Shown: piece by piece, positions 1 to 9,122 of the stretch
Position numbering within the stretch: position 1 is the stretch's first letter
Layout: every line of letters begins with the position of its first letter
Source: Spirochaetota bacterium
Lineage (GTDB): Bacteria > Spirochaetota > UBA4802 > JAFGDQ01
DNA: 64,000 bases
Assembly: GCA_016934735.1 (NCBI GenBank)
Contig: JAFGSG010000023.1
Location: 1-64,000, forward strand
Direction: 5' to 3'
Program-made: the position numbers and the translations under genes
Notes under the pieces: model-generated
Told to the model about the DNA's origin: nothing
The model's input: the letters and a program-made list of their open reading frames with translations, nothing else
The model's database searches: none

Positions 1-440
1 CGGTTCATGATCCCGGAAATATTGAAGGCCGGATAGTTTTCAGGGCAGTGAGAAATATACGCTATTCTGTCATAAACGAGAAAGGAGAGAGGATAGGCGG
101 CGAATATGATATTGTCGGCAGTCCTAGATGTATCAATCATTTGATTGCATTCAAAGCTGTAGACCAGTTCAGGCATTTTATTGTCAGCGAAACAGGCGAG
201 AGACTCGGCGGAGACTATAAATATATAAACTCTCCGGCGGAAATTCACGGAAGGGCTCTTTACTGGGCAAGTCATGAGAATAATTTTTTTATTGCGGACT
301 GGGAAGGCAGGAGGACAAAGCACGAATATGACAAGGTATATTATTTAAGACCGCTGCCCGACAACAGGGCCTATGTCATAGCAAAAAAGGGGAATTTTTT
401 TATTAAAGAGATCATTGATATTTTCAAGGATATGACATAG
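1..440 (+). CDS. WG-like repeat protein, C-terminal part (5' end outside window)
   Basis: The reading frame is open to the first base of the window, so this is the 3' part of a longer gene; the GTG at 48 is probably internal. Three to four units of about 37-40 residues can be seen, each with a short strand-rich stretch followed by a signature: NEKGERIGGEYD, SETGERLGGDYK and DWEGRRTKHEYD, each followed by a V/I-x-x-P-like turn. This spacing and the G-[EK]-R...Y signature resemble WG/KWG beta-propeller-like repeats, which are common in Leptospira and Bacteroidetes; function is unknown. The third unit is degenerate. It is followed by a MITE-like repeat and then a vWA gene on the same strand. The family assignment is by pattern only. 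Confidence 0.6.
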   Translation, partial: VHDPGNIEGRIVFRAVRNIRYSVINEKGERIGGEYDIVGSPRCINHLIAFKAVDQFRHFIVSETGERLGGDYKYINSPAEIHGRALYWASHENNFFIADWEGRRTKHEYDKVYYLRPLPDNRAYVIAKKGNFFIKEIIDIFKDMT

Positions 441-460
441 CGGATAAGATTAAAATCAGG

Positions 461-658
461 AGCTATCTCAAAATGATCTATTTTATGAAATAATTGACAA
501 CGAATTGAAATATACAACAAAATTTTTTGCGGAATCAGATCTTCCTGGCTGGCTTTTTATGATTTTTGGAGTTTTTGCATCAGTTCTGAAAGGCGTCCTA
601 AAAAATTTTATTTTATATTTCAATTCATAAAACTGAATAACTTATTTCTGAGATGACT
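461..658 (-). mobile_element. MITE-like element with hairpin core, copy A
   Basis: Fills the gap between the repeat protein and the vWA gene. A perfect 13-bp inverted repeat (502-514 GAATTGAAATATA and 614-626) encloses a core that matches, in reverse orientation, the cores at 13.2, 15.5 and 24.8 kb (blocks such as GGAATCAGA, TTCCTGGC, GAAAGGCGTCC). Outside the core, ATCTCAAAAT (465-474) and TTTCTGAGATGAC (645-657) form imperfect outer terminal inverted repeats like those of the copy at 13140-13336. No coding capacity. Confidence 0.75.
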
Positions 659-684
659 TGAAGATTCAGCTTCCGGGATAAGCA

Positions 685-2496
685 ATGAGAATTAAATCGC
701 CTTTAATAAACAGGGAAATACTGGAAGAGGCTGAAAAGTTTTTTTGGGATAATAAACGGGCAATAAGCGATTATGCGGAGCGCACCGATTTAACATTCGA
801 GGCAGGCAATAAATGGTCGATTGATATTCAGTCGGGACGCTGCACCTATGATCCCATGTTTTTTTTCAGGAACGGATTCTCATATGCGGAAAGCATGTGG
901 GCTGTGTGCCATGAGATAGAGCATATAAGGGACCTGCGCAAGGACCCGAAGGCATACGCTGATCTTTACAGAAGAACCGGCAGAGGGAGGAGAAGGCTGG
1001 AACTTCTCTATAATCGTATCAACGACATATATATCAACAAAGAGCTGGACAGGAGATTCCCTGCGCATCTGGAGACGCGTCAGTCACTCTATAAATACAG
1101 GATAATCCGGATGACAGACCACACGGCGCGGCCCAGGCACCTGCAGTTTATTTATGCAATACTCTGCAAAAAAATGCTGCCTGATGAAGATGTTGTAGTC
1201 TCCGATGAAGTCAGATCGGAGATTGAAAAGCTGAAAAACATTGACGGGGAAGGGACTGATTTCACGGAATTATTATCGGATTCAACAGCCAGTCCCGGCG
1301 ACCGGTTTGATCTGATACGGGATTACATTGAACCGGTATACGAACGCTTTTACCATGAAGATCTTGAAGAAAGCCTTAAGCAGAAGAAGAACAAGGCCAG
1401 AGAAAATGTGCCCCAGGGCGATTTTTTCGAAGGAAGTCCGGACGGGATAAAGGCGGAGGATTATTTCTCTTCCGAATACGATGAGGCGGACGAAGGCCTG
1501 CCCGAAGCGCTCTCCCGGGAACAGATCAGAAATGCCGTTGACCAGGAAATTTTACTGGAACGTGAAAGAAATAAAACACCGGAGCAGATTGCAAGGGAAC
1601 AGTTTAAAGCCCTGCATGGAGTATCTCCAGAGGAAGTTGAAAGCTTTGCTGATCATTATAAAAAGATAGCCCACTATATAGATCCTCTAAGCAGGATTTT
1701 TGAACGCATTATAGAAACAAGGAAAAATACCCGCCGCCGTCTGAAGGAGAGAACGGACAATGGCGTTATTATCGATCCTTCGCTCCTTCCCCAGGCCTAT
1801 ATCGATGCGTACGGAGGTGTGGCCGAGTCAAGAACCCAGTTAAAGATAAGAAAGGATGAACTGGATCAGCATAAGCCTCTTGATTTTGAATTCACGCTCA
1901 TATGTGATCTGTCTGCTTCAATGAATGAAAATTATCCCGGCGGCAAGAGTTATGAGCAGAGACTCTGCGCAATATTGATAGTCGAGGCTCTTGCTGAATT
2001 TGCACGGAAGCTGAATGCGGAAAGGATAGAACGCATCGTCGACTTAAGGATATTTACGGAAATAAGGGGATTCGGAGCGGAGGATGAGATACTTAAGCCA
2101 ATGAGCGATGCTATTGACTATTATACGCGGGTAAAGATCTTCCGCAGGCTTGAGCTGTGCGTAGGGAAAAGGACGGCAGATTATAAATCACTTGAGATCG
2201 TATTGCTGAAAACCGGCGAAGATGTCACAAGGCGGATCAGGGAGATGAACCTGAAAAAGGCGGTTGTGCTTATCACCGACGGGGGCAGCAATAATCCCGG
2301 ACTTGCAAGAAATATAAAAGAGAGGCTCACCGGCAGGGGAGTGGTTGTAAAGGCAATACAGATAGGCGAAGCGACAATAAAAGACACTGAATCATTTAAT
2401 TATGCATGGGGGAGCGACGGACTGCCGTGCAGGGATGTTTCCCGGCTTGTATCCATTATTGAGAAACTGCTCGAAGACCTTCTTGAGGATCTGTAA
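685..2496 (+). CDS. vWA-domain protein with an N-terminal HExxH metallopeptidase-like motif
   Basis: 603 aa, soluble, no signal peptide. Residues 76-80 read HEIEH, an HExxH zinc-site pattern, in a helical N-terminal region of about 180 residues. A charged middle (about 230-330) follows. A C-terminal von Willebrand factor A domain (about 400-600) has a MIDAS signature DLSAS with D408, S410, S412 and a later TDGG at 531-534. The general plan recalls NorD/CobT-type and DUF2201-type vWA proteins, which work with MoxR-class AAA+ ATPases to insert metals or remodel complexes; no MoxR gene is visible in the window, though one could lie upstream of it. Whether the HExxH is a working protease site is inferred only. 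The start has a weak Shine-Dalgarno (GGGATAAG). Confidence 0.7.
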   Translation: MRIKSPLINREILEEAEKFFWDNKRAISDYAERTDLTFEAGNKWSIDIQSGRCTYDPMFFFRNGFSYAESMWAVCHEIEHIRDLRKDPKAYADLYRRTGRGRRRLELLYNRINDIYINKELDRRFPAHLETRQSLYKYRIIRMTDHTARPRHLQFIYAILCKKMLPDEDVVVSDEVRSEIEKLKNIDGEGTDFTELLSDSTASPGDRFDLIRDYIEPVYERFYHEDLEESLKQKKNKARENVPQGDFFEGSPDGIKAEDYFSSEYDEADEGLPEALSREQIRNAVDQEILLERERNKTPEQIAREQFKALHGVSPEEVESFADHYKKIAHYIDPLSRIFERIIETRKNTRRRLKERTDNGVIIDPSLLPQAYIDAYGGVAESRTQLKIRKDELDQHKPLDFEFTLICDLSASMNENYPGGKSYEQRLCAILIVEALAEFARKLNAERIERIVDLRIFTEIRGFGAEDEILKPMSDAIDYYTRVKIFRRLELCVGKRTADYKSLEIVLLKTGEDVTRRIREMNLKKAVVLITDGGSNNPGLARNIKERLTGRGVVVKAIQIGEATIKDTESFNYAWGSDGLPCRDVSRLVSIIEKLLEDLLEDL

Positions 2497-2594
2497 ACGC
2501 GAATTGACTTATCTGACCATTACATCGACAAATTAAAAATTATGAGCATACTGATTTTTTTGAACCGGTTTTATTGTTTTTCATGCCCTATCTG

Positions 2595-3029
2595 TTATCC
2601 TGCCCCATGTTTAAGCGGATACAAAATGTTTATTGCTCTGAATATAAACCGGAACGGATCTGAAACGGAGAGGATGCGTCTTTGTTTGGTAGGTGAAGAC
2701 AGCTGATATGCACTAGAATGCTTTTTCTCAGGCTCTCTTTGTATGCATGCATCTTCCTTCATGTATTGCGATATATAAAGATTATAGCCGCTCATGTTTA
2801 ACCCGCGCGCCTTTCCTGTGAACCTGTATTTTTCCTCGTCAGTTAAGGCCTGCCATGATTTCACTGCATTGGCAAATGTCCTGAGTATTATTCTCTGCAT
2901 GATGGTGTCCGGATTGCGCGGCAGCACATAGGTACGCATACATTGCCTGTTCTTCCGGCAATAAAATACAATGCCGCCTATACGGCCGCTCACTTCGCTG
3001 AACAGAGGATTGAGTAGTACAGTTGCCAT
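2595..3029 (-). CDS. Conserved protein of unknown function (SGxxGGxVFYxR ... RNPxTxxQ type)
   Basis: 144 aa, basic, no signal peptide. The N-terminus has the pattern SGRIGGIVFYCRKNRQ, then VLPRNPDTIMQR, a helical stretch around a Trp, LTDEEKYRF and MSGYNLYISQYM. I recognise this arrangement (Gly-rich start, PRNPxTxxQ, W..LT..E, MSGYN.F...Y) as a recurring small protein family in environmental Gram-negative bacteria, but know no function. The last 50 residues are low in pattern and may be a lineage-specific tail. A good GGAG Shine-Dalgarno sits 8 nt before the ATG. It follows the lipoprotein gene at 3296-3943 on the same strand, separated by a hairpin. Confidence 0.6.
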   Translation of the reverse strand: MATVLLNPLFSEVSGRIGGIVFYCRKNRQCMRTYVLPRNPDTIMQRIILRTFANAVKSWQALTDEEKYRFTGKARGLNMSGYNLYISQYMKEDACIQREPEKKHSSAYQLSSPTKQRRILSVSDPFRFIFRAINILYPLKHGAG

Positions 3030-3198
3030 TGCAATTCTCCGCTTTTAATATCCGGAGGTGAATAATTATTCCCCTCTGTCTAAATATACAAAAATACCTT
3101 ACAGAAAATCGCGGGAATATGGCAACTTTTTAAAAAATTTTAATAAAAGTTAAAATTTTTTAATATTTTGTATCCAATATAATCGGGCTCTATATATC

Positions 3199-3240
3199 AA
3201 TTAAACATTTACCCTCCTGCGGGCGGGTAAATGTTTAATT
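3199..3240. terminator. Strong hairpin between two minus-strand genes
   Basis: A perfect 16-bp inverted repeat, AATTAAACATTTACCC (3199-3214) with its complement at 3225-3240, has a GC-rich 10-nt loop. It lies 55 nt downstream of the stop of the poly-Asp lipoprotein and could end that transcript, but no T-run follows on either strand, so intrinsic termination is not certain. Confidence 0.45.
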
Positions 3241-3295
3241 AAATATATTATTCGACAATATATTAATAAAAAGATTATGTCTTTTTTCTTCCGGA

Positions 3296-3943
3296 TTAAT
3301 CAATCATTTTGGTCCATTTTGTTTCTGAGATTGTGCCACCGTAGTAATTAAAGGTTGTCCCGTTTGCGGTTTTGCATATTATTTTGTTCCATCCTGCAGA
3401 AATGGCAACATTATTATAAATATAAGTTTTACCTCCGTCCGGTACTGTTCCACTGATAGTAGTAGCTTTTGAAGTATAAATGTATTCATAGTATTGAACA
3501 TAGCCATTTGTAGCATAATCAAAATTTCCTTCATAGTAACTAGCAGTATCAGGATTAGGAGTAACTTCAATTGGCCCAACATAAAATATTTTGGCAGTTG
3601 ATGATGATGAAGTAAGCCCCCAATCAGAAGGCGCAATCAGCCAGGTGCTGTCCGGAATTCCATAGGAGAGATCAAGAACTGAATTATTATCATCGTCTGT
3701 ATCTAACAGGTGGTCGGTAGCACCTTCGCCATTGAGTTCATAATCTTCTCCATCATTGTGGACAAAATCAGCAGTCCATGTCTCATCACCTTTGTCAAAA
3801 ACATGTGTGATTGTTCCTGCAATAGTTAAAGTATTTCCAAGACCGTCATCGTCGTCATCGTCGTCATCGTTGTTGAAACATGCAGGGAAAAGCAGCAGGC
3901 AGGCAATGCCTAAATAGATAAAAAACAACATAAACTTTTTCAT
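3296..3943 (-). CDS. Putative lipoprotein with an eight-Asp run after the lipobox
   Basis: 215 aa. The N-terminus is a lipoprotein signal (MKKF, a hydrophobic stretch, lipobox FPAC at about 19-22), so the mature protein should begin at that Cys. It is followed directly by NN and eight consecutive Asp residues coded by a GAT/GAC trinucleotide tract near 3845-3870, an acidic tether. The rest is rich in Ser, Thr, Tyr and Asn, with beta-strand-like alternation and no motif I recognise. A strong AGGAG Shine-Dalgarno lies 6-7 nt before the ATG. It is probably a surface or periplasmic lipoprotein; partner unknown. The trinucleotide tract could change in length without breaking the frame. Confidence 0.75.
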   Translation of the reverse strand: MKKFMLFFIYLGIACLLLFPACFNNDDDDDDDDGLGNTLTIAGTITHVFDKGDETWTADFVHNDGEDYELNGEGATDHLLDTDDDNNSVLDLSYGIPDSTWLIAPSDWGLTSSSSTAKIFYVGPIEVTPNPDTASYYEGNFDYATNGYVQYYEYIYTSKATTISGTVPDGGKTYIYNNVAISAGWNKIICKTANGTTFNYYGGTISETKWTKMID

Positions 3944-4183
3944 AAAAATCTCCTTTTATTTATAATTTATTTTATAATCAGTTCCTGATGAATAACCCAC
4001 TTATCCGGCCGATATGACTATTAGTCACCGGAAACTAATTAGTTAACAATTCAGTCCGTCCAACGGACGGGATAAATCCTGAAAAAATAAAAAAACAACA
4101 GAGTAAAGTAAGCAATTTAAAAAAAATTTTCAGAAGTGGAAAAATATACGTTATCACTTAATAATTTATAATACGCCTCTCAA
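3944..4183. other. Non-coding leader/intergenic region with short palindromes
   Basis: Upstream region of the poly-Asp lipoprotein gene and downstream region of the SARP regulator. It holds a 6-bp stem hairpin CCGTCC-AAC-GGACGG (4056-4070) and the palindrome AACTAATTAGTT (about 4034-4045). These could act on the lipoprotein mRNA leader or as protein sites; no ORF or known motif is seen. Confidence 0.35.
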
Positions 4184-4222
4184 AAAAAACTAAAACTGCA
4201 GATGACTGTAGTTTTAGTTTTT
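4184..4222 (-). terminator. Rho-independent terminator of the SARP/STAND regulator gene
   Basis: A 17-bp stem with one mismatch (4185-4201 with 4206-4222, loop ATGA) starts about 30 nt beyond the regulator's stop codon. Read on the minus strand, the stem ends in a run of Ts, the classic intrinsic terminator form. Confidence 0.7.
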
Positions 4223-4251
4223 AAAAAATCGGAATTTTTATTAAAAAAACG

Positions 4252-7200
4252 TTATTTTTTTATTAAATCAGCTTCGGTTAGTTGCCTGAATAAATCCCTG
4301 GTTTCGGGTGAGGGCGATATTCCAAGTTCTCTGCTGAGAGAATCCGAAAAGGACTGATATATTTCATTGACCATCATCAGATTCCCCGCAGCAGCATAGC
4401 ATTCCATTAACATGCGGAACACATCTTCGGAGTATGGATCGCTGGCTGTCAGCAATCGCAGATACTTAAGGGCATGATCATAATCCTGTTTTTCAATATA
4501 GTGACGGTTGAGCTGTTTAAGTGCCTGGAGATATATTAATTCCAGATGCTCTCTGTACAGTATCAGCCAGGAGTAATCCATTTCAGCGAGATAATCTCCC
4601 CGGTATAGCCCGATGGCTTCACTGAAGTAAGATATTGCGGTATCTGTTGATTCTTCCGTGTTTTTCGCGCTGTTTAAAAGGCGTTCAAACCGGTCGCGGT
4701 CTGTTATACAGGTTCCTTCTTTTAGTCTGTATTTTCCCCCGGCATAAAGAATCAAATCCCTGCGTTTGCAGGTGCGGTAGAGTACTTGTCTTAAATAATA
4801 AAGAGTAGTATGAAAGAGATGGGAGCTTTTTTTACACTCCATGCCGGGCCATAAATCCTCCAGGATCCGTTCCCTTGATACTGCCTCTTTGCAATGGGCT
4901 AAATATGCCAGAAGATCGCGGCTTTTTAATGTTTTCCAGTTTGAAGTAGTGGCTTCCTCGCCGTTGATAAATATTTTTAAACTACCGAGCATATCCAGAC
5001 GCAATGGCGGTATTACGGATTTCAAATGCTCATTTAAGCCTGTTATTCCCAGATCGCAGGCTATCTGTCCGGCAAGTTCCTTTACCCCATGAGCAGGATC
5101 TTCCATTAAAGACTGTATTATTTTTTTAGCCTGAAATCCTCCCATCTCAGCCAACGGAAGAATAATGCTCCGGCGTGCTTCAGGAAAAGGACCGGAAGCG
5201 ATTTCTTTTATCAGTTCAATGGCTTCCTGTCCCAGGCGCGACAGAATGAGCTGAATAAACAGGGTTGCAATTCCCTGTTCCAGGCCAGATTTCAGAACGG
5301 GCCGGAACAGGTCAAAATTGGCAATAAAAATCTGCTGATAATTCTCCCTGGCAGCCAGTTCCAGACAATTGCGCGAATGTTCTAAAGCGGCAATGGTGTC
5401 ATTTTTCATGAATAATATTGCGGCCAAAGAACCATAAGCGATGCATAATGGATATTTTGCCCCGACCTGCTTTAGAATTCCTGCTGCTTCAAAGAGCATT
5501 TGAACAGCTTCCTTCGCCCGGCCCGTTCGTATTAAAACCGGGGCTATCATTTCGTTTGTGAACGCAATTACATAGGGAGACTGTGATTTGGATAAATTCA
5601 TTGCTTCTTCCGATGAGCTTACAGCTTCCGTAAATCGGTTCTGCATCAATAACAGCTTTGAAAGCATCGCAAGGCTCATAATAAGGAAGACCTGCTCTCC
5701 TCCTGTTTCTCTGGCGATATTGATGGAACGGCGGTAATTATTTTCGGCATTGCCCAGGTCTCCAATGTCCGTCTTTATGCAGGCAAGCTGATAATAAGCA
5801 TAGGGGAGTACCTCCATAAGGCCGAGTTTTTCTTTTACAGCAATGCTTCTTTCCGCCTGTTCCAAAGCTCTGTCCAGTTTCCCCCACTCCCTGTAGATAA
5901 GAGCTATGCTGTCTCTCATATAATAACTGGTCTGCACCGGTTCTTTTGAAATATTAACAGCACGGCGGTACATTTCCATAGACTTTGAATAATCGCCGGT
6001 GAGGAAATATAAATTGCTAAGGGCTTCGGAAAAATTGGCGATCAGATATTCATCTCCTTCGTCTTCTGCAATTTTCAGTCCCTCTTTTAATTCATTCCCG
6101 GCTTCGATGAATTTACCTGCCAGGACAAGGGTAAATCCCTTTTCTATGGAGAAGTCAAAGCGTTTCCGGGCTTTCCCGATTAATGACAATGAACGGTCCA
6201 GGAGCTTTATGCTTTCGGAATATCTCCCACGCGAACGCAGTAATCTTGCCTGCTGGCTCAGAGTTTCGCTCAGGCCGGGACTGTCGCCATGCTGCTCAAA
6301 CAATGCTCCCGCTTTCTTCAGAAGATATTCAGCATCGATCAGATTGCCCATATATATCTGCACTTCGGCCTGGAAAAGAATAAGCCACGGCTCGTTGTTT
6401 ATTCGCTCAGGGGAAATAGACGACAGCCATTTTCTTACTGTCTTCCAGTGGCCGCGTCCAAGACTATGCTTACCATTCTCAGTAATCAGGCGGAGTGCTT
6501 TTTCTGATTCGCCTGCAATATTATAAAATTCTACCGCTTTATCAATATTGCCAAGCTGTAATGCTATTTTTGCTGCCCTGGAAAAATGTTTCTTATCCCC
6601 TTTTCCCAGGCGGTTCAGAAGGAATTCATGAAAAAGCTGATGGTAACGGTAGGCGCTGTCGGAAACGGGGGAAATAAATAATTGCTGTTTTTTTAAAAAA
6701 TCAAGTATATCCCGGGATCCTTTTTTGTTCAGGAGAGAGTCACAGTATTCAGGAGTCAATATATCCAGGACAGATGTAGACAGAAGAAACTGCTGAATGT
6801 AATCGGGTTGATTCTGCAATACTTCTTCTGCCAGATAATTAAAGAGATGTATTTTTTCACTCTCTTTAAAATTATAGGTTTTATTATCTGAAATCGTATT
6901 TTTTACCAGGCGCAAAGCAACCGGCCAGCCTTCCGTCTGCTTTTCTATGAATTCGATTATATGCTCCTGAGCGATTGATGTTCCGAAATAGGAAATAATT
7001 TCTTCTCTTGTGAACCTGATTGCCTGGATATCAATAATAAACAGCTTTCCTTCCACTGAAAAACGGGATAGTGAAACGGGAAGAGGAGTACGGCTTGCAA
7101 TGCACAGCTGGACTCCCGGATAAAGGCAGTTAATTAATTCTTCCATGAATGTATGCATGGAGGGTTCGCTAATCGAATGATAATCATCCAGTGCTATGAT

Positions 7201-7617
7201 TAATTCTTTCCCTGCCTGAGAAGATAACTCATGAAAAAAAGCACTGATAATCTGCAGTTGTTTTTTTAAAATTCCGGATCTGTTTATACTGGATGACAAT
7301 ATGTTCCCTAAATCCGGGAAATGCCGGCTTATACCCGGTATCAGGTTCTTTAAAAAGGCTGCCGGATCATCGTAAGCGTCCAGCTGATACCAGATAACCG
7401 GCTTTCCGGATGCATTCAGGTACTGGGACATTAACACTGTCTTGCCGTATCCTGCAGGTGCATTAAAGAGGATTACAGAGGGCCCAGGATCCGCTGAAGT
7501 GATTTTTCCTATAAGCCTCGGACGGGCAATAATAGTTTTATCAGTATGCGGCGGCAGTAATTTGGCAGCTGTTATTTTATTTTTTGATTTTATTTCCATG
7601 ATATTGCGCCCACTCAT
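4252..7617 (-). CDS. STAND ATPase - TPR - SARP (winged helix plus BTAD) transcriptional regulator
   Basis: 1121 aa. The N-terminus resembles MalT/STAND signal-transduction ATPases: a conserved entry (LLPPHTDKTIIARPRL), Walker A APAGYGKT at 53-60, and a Walker B-like LIIALDDYH near 140. A long helical TPR-like region (about 350-850) follows. The C-terminus (about 874-1121) is not the LuxR helix-turn-helix of MalT but an OmpR-like winged helix (SLKIFINGEE...LLAYLA...RILEDLWPG) plus the BTAD all-helical domain (SEAIGLYRGDYLAE ... LMECYAAAGN ... RELGISPSPETRDL) typical of SARP/AfsR regulators. Such proteins are thought to oligomerise on ligand and ATP binding and activate transcription. The likely target is the divergently transcribed beta-propeller gene at 8020, but this is inference. 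The true start may be Met7 (7599); neither has a strong Shine-Dalgarno. Confidence 0.85.
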   Translation of the reverse strand: MSGRNIMEIKSKNKITAAKLLPPHTDKTIIARPRLIGKITSADPGPSVILFNAPAGYGKTVLMSQYLNASGKPVIWYQLDAYDDPAAFLKNLIPGISRHFPDLGNILSSSINRSGILKKQLQIISAFFHELSSQAGKELIIALDDYHSISEPSMHTFMEELINCLYPGVQLCIASRTPLPVSLSRFSVEGKLFIIDIQAIRFTREEIISYFGTSIAQEHIIEFIEKQTEGWPVALRLVKNTISDNKTYNFKESEKIHLFNYLAEEVLQNQPDYIQQFLLSTSVLDILTPEYCDSLLNKKGSRDILDFLKKQQLFISPVSDSAYRYHQLFHEFLLNRLGKGDKKHFSRAAKIALQLGNIDKAVEFYNIAGESEKALRLITENGKHSLGRGHWKTVRKWLSSISPERINNEPWLILFQAEVQIYMGNLIDAEYLLKKAGALFEQHGDSPGLSETLSQQARLLRSRGRYSESIKLLDRSLSLIGKARKRFDFSIEKGFTLVLAGKFIEAGNELKEGLKIAEDEGDEYLIANFSEALSNLYFLTGDYSKSMEMYRRAVNISKEPVQTSYYMRDSIALIYREWGKLDRALEQAERSIAVKEKLGLMEVLPYAYYQLACIKTDIGDLGNAENNYRRSINIARETGGEQVFLIMSLAMLSKLLLMQNRFTEAVSSSEEAMNLSKSQSPYVIAFTNEMIAPVLIRTGRAKEAVQMLFEAAGILKQVGAKYPLCIAYGSLAAILFMKNDTIAALEHSRNCLELAARENYQQIFIANFDLFRPVLKSGLEQGIATLFIQLILSRLGQEAIELIKEIASGPFPEARRSIILPLAEMGGFQAKKIIQSLMEDPAHGVKELAGQIACDLGITGLNEHLKSVIPPLRLDMLGSLKIFINGEEATTSNWKTLKSRDLLAYLAHCKEAVSRERILEDLWPGMECKKSSHLFHTTLYYLRQVLYRTCKRRDLILYAGGKYRLKEGTCITDRDRFERLLNSAKNTEESTDTAISYFSEAIGLYRGDYLAEMDYSWLILYREHLELIYLQALKQLNRHYIEKQDYDHALKYLRLLTASDPYSEDVFRMLMECYAAAGNLMMVNEIYQSFSDSLSRELGISPSPETRDLFRQLTEADLIKK

Positions 7618-8019
7618 GAAATTGTCTTAAAAATATGATTTTTTCAGGGACAGTCAAGGAATAAAAGATATTCTTTAATAAATATATCCGGTCTGTCTGG
7701 TTTTAAATTCATGTTTTGGAGAATCAGGGGGACGGATCCGCCTTCTTAACGGAAAAGCAATTGATAATGTATTCCGGTATATTTCCGGCTGATTAAATCA
7801 ATTTATATTTTTAAGATGAGTTTCGGCAGATTGTTTTATCTTGACAAATCAGTAGAAATTAGAACAATTTCATGAAATAATCTGTAGAGATTTCTGATAA
7901 AACAATTAAAGCATGATTTATCCGTAGCATCACGCCTGCTCAAAGTTATTTAATACAGGCGTATAATTTTCAGTACTTGCTAAATCGCATATCTATATGT
8001 TAAATATAGTGTATAACTT
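7618..8019. other. Divergent intergenic region between regulator and propeller gene
   Basis: 402 bp without a credible ORF. It should hold the promoters of both neighbours and, if the regulator controls them, its binding site. A possible plus-strand promoter is listed separately. No repeat-family member is present. Confidence 0.5.
7977..8005 (+). promoter_or_regulatory. Possible sigma-70 promoter of the beta-propeller gene
   Basis: TTGCTA (7977-7982) and TTAAAT (8000-8005) are 17 nt apart. The inferred start of transcription would lie only a few bases before the ATG at 8020, giving a very short leader, which weakens the call. Confidence 0.25.
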
Positions 8020-9054
8020 ATGAAACAGGTAACAAGAAAACTATTATGGACAATTCTCTGTATATTAATATTACTTATTGTTCTATGCGCCGGTGCATAC
8101 GTGTATTTAAAAATTAAGAGTCCTCATCTTCTGCGTTTTTCAGAAGGGATAAAGGAAAGAACAGTTAGAATAAGGATAGGAGATACACCCTCAGCGGTTT
8201 TTATTAAAGGAATGAACGGATGCGAGAATCTGTATCCGGATGATGCTTCCATGAGGGTTTATGTAACAGATCTGCAGGGGTATGTGCATCTGCTCGACAG
8301 CAGTTCATGGAATGCGTTAAAGATTGTTAAATCAAAAAAACTGGGAAGCTTTGCATTGGGTATTGCAAAAGGGCCCGACAGGCGGCTGTATGTCAATGTC
8401 TGTGAATCCGGCTCAGGGACATGGGAAGAGGAAGGCGGTGCAGTCTGGAGGATCAGCCCGCAACTTAATTTCGCTGAAAAGCTGACGGGAAATTATAAGG
8501 GCATAAACGGCCTCGCTTTTGACGATGACGGGAACCTGTATTTTGCGTCAGGAAGGCCGGACATCCTGGATCCGAACGGACATATCTACCGGATAAAAAT
8601 TACAAAGAATAGTTATTTTACTCAACCGGAAATATTTCTGGCACATGTCGGCTGGGCTAACGGATTGTACTTCAGCACTAAAGAAAATAAATTGTATTTC
8701 AGCAATACGGTCGACGGATGTTTTAAATTTACTCCCGGAATCCCTGAAGCTGAGGTAGTTTATTATAAAACTAAAATAGCGGAGTCAATTGATGACCTGT
8801 GTACTGATACAAGGGGCCGTTTATGGATGACAGATCCCGGCAGAAGCACAGTAAAAATGTTCAATGCAGATACCAAAGAGCTGATCCGTTACGATATTGA
8901 AGGAATAGGCCAGACCTCCTCGTGCCGCATCCGCATGGAGCACGGGAGGGAAATTCTTTACATTACTGAACTTAAACAGAACCGTGATCCGATGTCGCAA
9001 ATTTATGACGGCCGTGGTCTGATAGTTATATCTTTAAAATCACTGGAACAGTAA
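8020..9054 (+). CDS. Membrane-anchored SMP-30/strictosidine synthase-like beta-propeller protein
   Basis: 344 aa. One transmembrane segment (about 9-31) anchors the protein, with the rest outside the cytoplasm. The remainder has repeated beta-propeller signatures: INGLAFDDDGNLYFASG, GWANGLYFSTKENKLYFSN and IDDLCTDTRGRLWMTDPG, the pattern of SMP-30/gluconolactonase and strictosidine-synthase-like six-bladed propellers. These families often hydrolyse lactones or bind small ligands in a metal-containing central channel; I cannot assign a substrate. It is divergent from the SARP-type regulator and followed after 68 bp by the thiamine-binding-like gene. Confidence 0.7.
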   Translation: MKQVTRKLLWTILCILILLIVLCAGAYVYLKIKSPHLLRFSEGIKERTVRIRIGDTPSAVFIKGMNGCENLYPDDASMRVYVTDLQGYVHLLDSSSWNALKIVKSKKLGSFALGIAKGPDRRLYVNVCESGSGTWEEEGGAVWRISPQLNFAEKLTGNYKGINGLAFDDDGNLYFASGRPDILDPNGHIYRIKITKNSYFTQPEIFLAHVGWANGLYFSTKENKLYFSNTVDGCFKFTPGIPEAEVVYYKTKIAESIDDLCTDTRGRLWMTDPGRSTVKMFNADTKELIRYDIEGIGQTSSCRIRMEHGREILYITELKQNRDPMSQIYDGRGLIVISLKSLEQ

Positions 9055-9122
9055 TTTGTATTATATGCACATATGCTGTTTTGATACAACATTTTTGAAT
9101 AAGTTGCAGTAAGGAGAAGTAT

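Noticed and set aside
5999-6526. 175-aa plus-strand frame within the SARP regulator
   Set aside because: Antisense shadow of the TPR-rich coding region.
9055-9122. TPP riboswitch before the thiamine-binding-like gene
   Set aside because: The leader is only 68 bp and has no CTGAGA or ACCTGATC-type blocks.
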